From positions 1-6,165 of the forward strand of contig SLMC01000081.1 of the NCBI GenBank assembly GCA_007133745.1: DNA of 6,165 bases. The letters run 5' to 3'. Source of the DNA: Kiritimatiellia bacterium. Its GTDB lineage: Bacteria; Verrucomicrobiota; Kiritimatiellia; UBA8416; SLMC01. Each line of letters opens with the position of its first letter. Within the stretch, counting starts at the first letter, position 1. The notes beneath the pieces are model-generated. The model had not been told where the DNA came from, ran no database searches, and saw nothing but the letters and a program-made list of their open reading frames with translations. The translations under genes were made by a program, and so were the position numbers. Shown here piece after piece: positions 1 through 4,396 of the stretch.

Positions 1-21
1 CTTGAACAGCCACGGTGACGG

Positions 22-38
22 TTGCGTGATTCGCGCAA
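22..38. repeat. Short inverted repeat in the operon upstream region
   Basis: TTGCG at 22-26 and CGCAA at 34-38 form a perfect 5-bp inverted repeat with a 7-base spacer, about 95 bases before the first start codon. It could be half-sites of an operator, but five base pairs is short enough to arise by chance. I found no convincing -35/-10 pair in 1-130. TAAGAT at 77-82 resembles a -10 box but has no partner at the right distance. Confidence 0.2.
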
Positions 39-119
39 TTTTCTCTGTTCGACGACATGCTTTGTATCTTCGCGGTTAAGATTTTCAACATGCGCTTTTA
101 AGCGTGCACAACGATTGAA

Positions 120-125
120 AAGGGG
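120..125 (+). promoter_or_regulatory. Ribosome binding site of the TPR protein gene
   Basis: AAGGGG lies five bases before the ATG at 131. It is an acceptable but imperfect Shine-Dalgarno match. It supports this start as the entry point of the operon, because the two downstream genes have no comparable motif before their overlapping ATGs. Confidence 0.5.
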
Positions 126-130
126 CTTTT

Positions 131-919
131 ATGCCTGAAAAAACAGTGCCGACCTCCGAAAAAAAAACCGTATCCTCCTCCGATCTCGATACGCTGCAAG
201 GGATTTATGAACAATTCGGCCGCCCGGTTCTATTCGCTCTGGCCGGCGCTCTTGTGATTGTCACGGTGTTTTTGGGATACAAAAACAAACAAGCGGCCAA
301 GCTGGGCGAAGCGTCCGACCTGTACTGGACGGCTCGAACGCCGCAAGAACTGGAGAGCATACCCGAAGACTATCCGAAATCGCCGCTTGCCCCTTTGGCT
401 CGGCTCAAGGCCGCCAAGTTGTATTTCGATAACGGCCAGTATGCGCAGGCGCTGAATCTGTATCGGGATTTTCAGGAACAGCATCCGGATCATTTCATGG
501 CCGATACCGCGCGCATGGGCGAATGGCACAGTCGCGAAATGCTGGGACAAATCCAGGAAGCGCTGCGCAGCTTCGCCCGGTTCGCCGAGGAACAGCCCGA
601 TCATTTCCTGACCCCGCAAGCCGTTCTGGGACATGCCCGGTGCCTGGAGACGCTGGGGCGCCACGAGGAAGCCCGGGCCGTCTACGATTTGTTTTTGGCC
701 GCCGAACGGCATCCGGCCTGGACCGATGCCGTCAAGGGCAAGCTGAATGCGCTGAAACGAAGGCGGTCGCAACCGGCAACATCCGTGACCCTTCCCATCC
801 CGCCTGCTCCGAGCCAAGACGATACGGAGCCCGTGACCGAGGCCGAAGCGCCGGCTACGGATTTGCCGCCCCTGATTACAATTCCGGATTTCAATTCCTT
901 GCCCCCCGCTACGCCATGA
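131..919 (+). CDS. Membrane-anchored TPR protein, YfgM-like layout
   Basis: This 262-residue protein has a short polar N-terminus. One hydrophobic segment follows at about residues 32-49 (VLFALAGALVIVTVFLGY), which would anchor it in the inner membrane. Behind it come about three tetratricopeptide-like helical hairpins at roughly residues 84-117, 120-154 and 160-193. Their phrases are typical of the fold: AKLYFDNGQYAQALNLY, AVLGHARCLETLGRHEEA. The last 50 residues are rich in Pro, Ala and acidic residues and are probably disordered. One N-terminal transmembrane helix followed by periplasmic TPRs resembles YfgM/TPR_21-type proteins that assist secretion or envelope protein folding. The family match is by layout, not by a diagnostic motif, and no enzymatic function can be given. 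The ATG at 131 follows AAGGGG at 120-125. The stop overlaps the next start as ATGA, so it is probably the first gene of a three-gene operon. No ORF with clear protein character lies upstream in the window. Confidence 0.85.
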   Translation: MPEKTVPTSEKKTVSSSDLDTLQGIYEQFGRPVLFALAGALVIVTVFLGYKNKQAAKLGEASDLYWTARTPQELESIPEDYPKSPLAPLARLKAAKLYFDNGQYAQALNLYRDFQEQHPDHFMADTARMGEWHSREMLGQIQEALRSFARFAEEQPDHFLTPQAVLGHARCLETLGRHEEARAVYDLFLAAERHPAWTDAVKGKLNALKRRRSQPATSVTLPIPPAPSQDDTEPVTEAEAPATDLPPLITIPDFNSLPPATP

Positions 920-1959
920 AAGCCGCGCTCCTGACCGGTTTACGGGAGATGGGCCTTTACGATGCGCCCGATCCCGTTCTGCGGCACGACACGGACGTTC
1001 TGTTGCGCATGGAACGGGTGGGGGTGTGCGGATCGGATGTGCACTACTATGCAACCGGTCGGATCGGCCAACAGGTTGTGACCTATCCCTATTGCATCGG
1101 GCACGAGGCCTCGGCTATTGTGGCGCAAACGGGCGCGGCCGTTACGCGGGTCGTGGCGGGCGACCGCGTGGCCGTGGAACCGGCCCAAAGCTGCGGCACA
1201 TGCGATCAGTGCCGGGCCGGTCGGCATCATACCTGTCGTCATTTGCTGTTTCTGGGCACGCCCGGTCAAGGACCCGGCTGTCTGAGCGAATTCATTGTCA
1301 TGCCGCACACCTGCTGTTTTCCCGTGGCGACCACAACCGGACCCGACCGCGCCGCCTTGATCGAACCGCTTTCCATCGGCCTTTATGCCGCCCGTCTGCC
1401 CGGTCTTTCCCTGTCCGGCTTACGTTGCGCCATTCTAGGTTGCGGCCCGATCGGGCTCAGCGTGCTGCTGGCGCTGCACGCGTTGGGCGCCGAGTCCGTT
1501 GCCATGACCGATTTGCTGGACGAGCGTTTGCGGGTCGCGGCCCGGGCCGGGGCCGGATGGACCGGACGGGCCGACCGGGGCGATCCGGTCGCGGTCCTTG
1601 CCGAGCGCGATCCGCAGGGACTCGATGCGGTATGGGAATGTTGCGGTCAACAGGATGCGCTCGATCAGGCTGTCGCGCTCTTGAAGCCCGGCGGCACGCT
1701 CGTGATTGTGGGCATCCCGGAAACGGACCGCATCTCGTTTTGCATCGACACGCTGCGCCGCAAGGAAATTCGGCTCCTGAACGTGCGGCGCCAGAACGGC
1801 TGCGTACAGGCCGCGCTGGACATGGTCGAAAAGCAGGGCGTCAACCCCGATTTCATGATCACGCACCATTTTCCGTTCGATCAGGTGAAAACCGCCTTCG
1901 AAACCGTTCACGCCTATGCCGACGGCGTCGTCAAAGCCATGATCGATTTCGAGCCATGA
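916..1959 (+). CDS. Zinc-dependent sorbitol/polyol-type dehydrogenase (MDR superfamily)
   Basis: This 347-residue protein is a full-length medium-chain zinc alcohol dehydrogenase, expected to be a cytoplasmic enzyme that oxidises a secondary alcohol of a polyol to a ketose, or the reverse. The N-terminal GroES-like domain carries the catalytic zinc ligands of sorbitol dehydrogenase: Cys38 in VCGSDVHYYATGRIG, then His63 and Glu64 in IGHEAS, with Glu150 in IEPLSIG. A structural zinc site is complete (Cys93, 96, 99, 107). The Rossmann domain has GCGPIG at 175-180 and Asp199 at the end of beta-2, which favours NAD over NADP. The phrase SDVHYYATGRIG points to the sorbitol/xylitol/L-iditol group, but the substrate cannot be read from sequence. 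The ATG at 916 overlaps the previous stop (ATGA) and gives the usual family N-terminus; the frame stays open further upstream inside the TPR gene, but that part has no family similarity. Its own stop overlaps the next possible start in the same way. Confidence 0.93.
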   Translation: MKAALLTGLREMGLYDAPDPVLRHDTDVLLRMERVGVCGSDVHYYATGRIGQQVVTYPYCIGHEASAIVAQTGAAVTRVVAGDRVAVEPAQSCGTCDQCRAGRHHTCRHLLFLGTPGQGPGCLSEFIVMPHTCCFPVATTTGPDRAALIEPLSIGLYAARLPGLSLSGLRCAILGCGPIGLSVLLALHALGAESVAMTDLLDERLRVAARAGAGWTGRADRGDPVAVLAERDPQGLDAVWECCGQQDALDQAVALLKPGGTLVIVGIPETDRISFCIDTLRRKEIRLLNVRRQNGCVQAALDMVEKQGVNPDFMITHHFPFDQVKTAFETVHAYADGVVKAMIDFEP

Positions 1960-3923
1960 CTAGGAAATCCGGCATGTCCTATGTTCGAGCCGAGGCTCCG
2001 CCGCGCAAGGCGATTTTGCTGGCGGCCGGGTTCGGCACGCGCATGCGTCCGCTTTCCCATGGGTGTCCCAAGGCGTTGATGCCGATCTGGGGGACGCCCG
2101 CCATCGATCGAACCATTGCGATGCTGCACGGGTGGGGCGTGCGCGAGATCCTTGTCAACCTTCACGATCATGCCGCCCGCCTGGTCCGTCATTTCCTGAA
2201 GCAGCCCCCCGCCGATATACGCGTGAGCTTCTCGTACGAACCCGAGGTTCTCGGTACGGGCGGGGCCGTGCGGCATGCCGCCTGGTTTATCGGAACCGAA
2301 CCGTTCTGGCTGGTCAACACGGACATTGTCGCCGAGCTGTCGCCCGCCGCGCTACTGCGCGAACAGCGCCGTACTTGCGCCTTGGCCGTGCTTTGGATGG
2401 ACAACCGGTACGGACCGCGTACAGTGACGCTGGCGAAGGACGGGGCGGTTGCGGCGTTTCGGAGTCCGACACCCGGCGCGCCGGGCACAGTGACGTTTTG
2501 CGGGTTGCAGTGGGTGGCGCCCGATATCGTGCGCTGGCTGCCGCCATCCGGATTCTCCAGCATCATTGAAGCCTATCAAAGCGCCATGTCCGTTGGCCGC
2601 CGCATTGCGGGGGTGGTTGTTCCGCGTTCGTTTTGGCGCGACATAGGCACGCCCGAATCGTATCGCGAGGCGCATCGGGCCATTCGCGAGGCCTGGCGTC
2701 AGGGTCGGCCCGGGTCCGGCTTGTACGATTCGGCCCACGACCGGCGCATGCGCCGACTGCGCGCGCAGGGTGCGACGATTCGCGGCGTATCCGCTGTGGC
2801 CGCCGATGCCGCAGTCGAGCCCGGCGCGCATATCGAAGATTCGATCGTGGGCTCGAAAGCGCGCATCGGCCGCGCCGCGTTCTTGAAAAACGCGCTCGTT
2901 GCCGAGAACACGACGGTTCGGGGCTGGGCGACCGGGTGCGCCGTGGGCGCCAAGACCGTTCCGCTCGAATCCGGCGTGCGGGCTGCGCTCGATGCGCTGG
3001 GTTGGCCGCCTGAACACACGACCCTGATGCCGTTTCCGGCTCGCGGCTCCGATCGCGCCTTGACCCGCATCGAATACGGACGCCGCAGCGCAGTGGTCGT
3101 CGTCTACGGAAGCGCGCGTCGCGAAAATGGCCGCTATGCCGGGCATGCGCGATTTTTGCGGCGGCAAGGCGTGCCGGTTCCGAAGGCGCTCTGCGATTTG
3201 CCGCGTCAACGCGTGTGCGTGCTGGAGGATGTTGGCCCAATAACGCTGCTGGACTGGATGCGCTCGAAGCCGACTCAGCCGGACATCGAGGCCATGTACC
3301 GCCAGGTTCTGGACGCGGTGCGCACGTTGCATCGCATCCCCGAGCGCGCGCTGACGGGACTTGCGCTGGAACCCCGCTTTTCGCCTGCGCTGTATCGCTG
3401 GGAACGCGAGCTTATGGCGGAGCATTTTCTTGTCGGACACATGGGGGTTCACGGCGCCGCGCTGAATGCCGCGTTGCGCGATATGGAGACGGTCGCCCGG
3501 CGCTTGCGGACGGCTTCGCCCGTTCTGCTTCACCGCGACATGCAATCGAGCAACATGATGCTTCAGAGCGGTCGGCCGGTGTTTGTGGATTTTCAGGGCA
3601 TGCGGCTGGGTCCGGCGGCTTACGATCTGGCCTCGCTGCTGTGCGACCCGTACGCGATGCTCGATGCGTCGTTGCAAACGCGACTGCTGAAGCATTATCT
3701 CGACGGCTGTTCGGACGCGGACTCGGTTCGCGCCCTGTATCCGTGGGCGGCCGTGCAACGGCTGGGTCAGGCGCTGGGCGCGTACGGTCGGCTCGGAGCC
3801 AACCCGAGTACCGCCCGCTTTTCCGCCCACATCCCGCCCGCATTGCGCATGATGAACCGGGTCCTGTCCGGCATGGAGGGGCTGTCCGCGCTCAAGCGCG
3901 TCATCCGCGAAGTGAAGCCATAA
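1956..3923 (+). CDS. Fused sugar-1-phosphate nucleotidyltransferase and AmgK-like sugar kinase
   Basis: This 655-residue protein has three parts. Residues about 18-245 form a nucleotidyltransferase of the RmlA/MurU type. They carry the signature LAAGFGTRMRPLS with Lys39 in PKALMPIWG, GTGGA at 100-104, metal-binding Asp123 in VNTD, and WRDIGTP at 227-233. Residues about 275-335 look like hexapeptide-repeat (left-handed beta-helix) sequence. Residues about 350-650 form an APH/choline-kinase-fold domain with EDVG at 424-427, the catalytic loop HRDMQSSN (Asp528, Asn533) and the metal site DFQ (Asp545). The phrases VDFQGMRLGPAAYDLASLL, QALGAYG and HIPPAL are what I know from AmgK, the anomeric MurNAc/GlcNAc kinase, whose partner MurU makes UDP-MurNAc. 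The inferred role is free sugar to sugar-1-phosphate to NDP-sugar on one chain; the sugar is unknown. The start at 1956 overlaps the previous stop (ATGA). The ATG at 1974, with AGGAAA eight bases before it, is a real alternative and removes six residues. No frame break occurs between the domains. Confidence 0.9.
   Translation: MTRKSGMSYVRAEAPPRKAILLAAGFGTRMRPLSHGCPKALMPIWGTPAIDRTIAMLHGWGVREILVNLHDHAARLVRHFLKQPPADIRVSFSYEPEVLGTGGAVRHAAWFIGTEPFWLVNTDIVAELSPAALLREQRRTCALAVLWMDNRYGPRTVTLAKDGAVAAFRSPTPGAPGTVTFCGLQWVAPDIVRWLPPSGFSSIIEAYQSAMSVGRRIAGVVVPRSFWRDIGTPESYREAHRAIREAWRQGRPGSGLYDSAHDRRMRRLRAQGATIRGVSAVAADAAVEPGAHIEDSIVGSKARIGRAAFLKNALVAENTTVRGWATGCAVGAKTVPLESGVRAALDALGWPPEHTTLMPFPARGSDRALTRIEYGRRSAVVVVYGSARRENGRYAGHARFLRRQGVPVPKALCDLPRQRVCVLEDVGPITLLDWMRSKPTQPDIEAMYRQVLDAVRTLHRIPERALTGLALEPRFSPALYRWERELMAEHFLVGHMGVHGAALNAALRDMETVARRLRTASPVLLHRDMQSSNMMLQSGRPVFVDFQGMRLGPAAYDLASLLCDPYAMLDASLQTRLLKHYLDGCSDADSVRALYPWAAVQRLGQALGAYGRLGANPSTARFSAHIPPALRMMNRVLSGMEGLSALKRVIREVKP
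1962..1967 (+). promoter_or_regulatory. Possible internal ribosome binding site favouring the ATG at 1974
   Basis: AGGAAA sits about eight bases before an in-frame ATG at 1974, six codons into the fusion gene as called. The overlapping ATG at 1956 has no Shine-Dalgarno motif. Initiation may therefore occur at 1974, after termination of the dehydrogenase at 1959, or at 1956 by direct coupling. Either start leaves the nucleotidyltransferase signature intact. Confidence 0.4.
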
Positions 3924-3951
3924 GTGTGGCCTGCGGCAGCCAAGTCACTTA
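3921..3951 (+). terminator. Stem-loop at the operon end, no T-tract
   Basis: Starting at the stop codon itself, TAAGTG (3921-3926) pairs with CACTTA (3946-3951), and TGGC (3927-3930) pairs with GCCA (3939-3942). A three-base bulge (AGT) lies on the 3' side and the loop is eight bases (CTGCGGCA). No run of T follows, so it is not a classical intrinsic terminator. It may act as an mRNA 3' end stabiliser or a weak termination aid. Its position between convergent genes fits such a role. Confidence 0.35.
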
Positions 3952-4067
3952 CTCGAACACTTCACCGACTCTCTTAACCGCCACCCTTACTTGGATACGT
4001 TTACGCGACCTGCTTAGGCGAAAGGTTGACCTCCCACCGGCGGCAGAAGCTGTGGATTAGCGGGGAT
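3952..4067. other. Convergent intergenic stretch without recognisable gene
   Basis: This stretch lies between the stop of the fusion gene and the stop of the ferredoxin gene, which face each other. It contains scattered stops, no protein family signature and no clear terminator with a T-run on either strand. The GCGGCAG at 3934-3940 recurs once here near 4040, which is too short to count as a repeat. Confidence 0.5.
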
Positions 4068-4238
4068 TTAGAGCGTGATCGCTTCGCAGGGGCAGGCGTC
4101 GACACACTGACCGCAATCGGTGCACGTGTCCGCATCCACAACGGCGACATCGTTTTCGATCTTGATCGCTTCAACCGGGCATTCGTCCACGCAAACGCCG
4201 CATCCCGTGCAACTGTCCTTGTCTACTTGCGCTGCCAT
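4068..4238 (-). CDS. 2[4Fe-4S] ferredoxin, clostridial type
   Basis: This 56-residue, very acidic protein (12 Asp/Glu against 2 Lys) is a small soluble electron carrier of low redox potential. It has two classic cluster motifs: Cys10, 13, 16 and 20-Pro, and Cys39, 42, 45 and 49-Pro. Spacing within and between the motifs is identical to the short 8Fe clostridial ferredoxins, and total length is also typical. Each motif is followed by the usual EAI turn (CPVEAI, CPCEAI). An extra Cys51 follows the last cluster. The start is fixed by a strong AAGGAG upstream, and the MAAQVDKDSC N-terminus is normal for the family; longer upstream readings of this frame have no family similarity. It is transcribed alone, convergent to the sugar operon and divergent from the CoA ligase gene. 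Likely partners are 2-oxoacid:ferredoxin oxidoreductases, hydrogenases or Rnf-like complexes, none of which is in the window. Confidence 0.96.
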   Translation of the reverse strand: MAAQVDKDSCTGCGVCVDECPVEAIKIENDVAVVDADTCTDCGQCVDACPCEAITL

Positions 4239-4245
4239 ATTCAGG

Positions 4246-4251
4246 CTCCTT
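4246..4251 (-). promoter_or_regulatory. Strong ribosome binding site of the ferredoxin gene
   Basis: Read on the - strand, AAGGAG lies seven bases before the ATG whose complement is at 4236-4238. It is the best Shine-Dalgarno match in the window, suggesting high expression of the ferredoxin, and it fixes the start of this 56-residue gene. Confidence 0.8.
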
Positions 4252-4273
4252 ATTGTGGGTTTGTCGAGGCCTG

Positions 4274-4288
4274 TCGGGCACGTCCCGA
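4274..4288 (-). repeat. Inverted repeat in the ferredoxin leader
   Basis: TCGGG (4274-4278) and CCCGA (4284-4288) are perfect inverted arms around a five-base spacer, CACGT on the + strand. The element lies 36-50 bases upstream of the ferredoxin start codon, in the spacer between divergent genes. It could be an operator or a small RNA hairpin in the leader. The stem is only five base pairs, so chance is possible. Confidence 0.3.
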
Positions 4289-4396
4289 GAGACCGAAAAT
4301 CAAAACAAACTGTGTCATAAACCATCGCGTTTAGCAACTGTTTTTTTTGCCTTGATTTGCTTTGCTTTGATGGCCGCATCTGATAGTGTTTCGGGC

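Larger units (their letters stand above)
4239..4396. promoter_or_regulatory. Divergent intergenic region, likely promoters for ferredoxin and CoA ligase
   Basis: This 158-bp spacer separates the start codons of two divergent genes, so it should hold both promoters. The part from 4296 to 4370 is clearly richer in A and T than the genes around it, including a run of eight T at 4341-4348 and near-repeats TTGAT-TTGCT-TTGCT-TTGAT at 4352-4371. I could not find a confident -35/-10 pair on either strand. The GATAGT at 4382-4387 resembles a -10 box but lies very close to the start codon. Confidence 0.45.

Noticed and set aside
1..78. Open reading from base 2 to a stop at 77-79, possibly the end of an upstream gene
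   Set aside because: About 25 codons with no recognisable motif. It cannot be distinguished from non-coding sequence.
523..915. Upstream extension of the dehydrogenase frame into the TPR gene
   Set aside because: The dehydrogenase family N-terminus starts at the ATG at 916. The 131 preceding codons are a frame-shifted shadow of the TPR gene.
230..1054. Long open frame on the - strand opposite the TPR gene
   Set aside because: It is antisense to a well-supported gene. Its translation is rich in Arg, Gly and Gln without any domain motif. Long antisense frames are common in GC-rich coding DNA.
1026..1955. Upstream extension of the fusion gene inside the dehydrogenase gene
   Set aside because: These 310 codons are Arg-rich out-of-frame reading of the dehydrogenase and show no homology. 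The real protein begins at 1956 or 1974.
2352..3830. A 492-residue open frame on the - strand opposite the fusion gene
   Set aside because: The translation is Arg/His/Gln-rich and motif-free, while the opposite strand carries two complete enzyme signatures in one frame.
4341..4348. Run of eight T as a possible intrinsic terminator
   Set aside because: No GC-rich stem precedes it on the + strand, and it lies between divergent starts where no transcript is expected to end.
4352..4371. Near-tandem pentamers TTGAT-TTGCT-TTGCT-TTGAT
   Set aside because: There are only four imperfect units in a T-rich spacer. This is probably base composition rather than a functional repeat.
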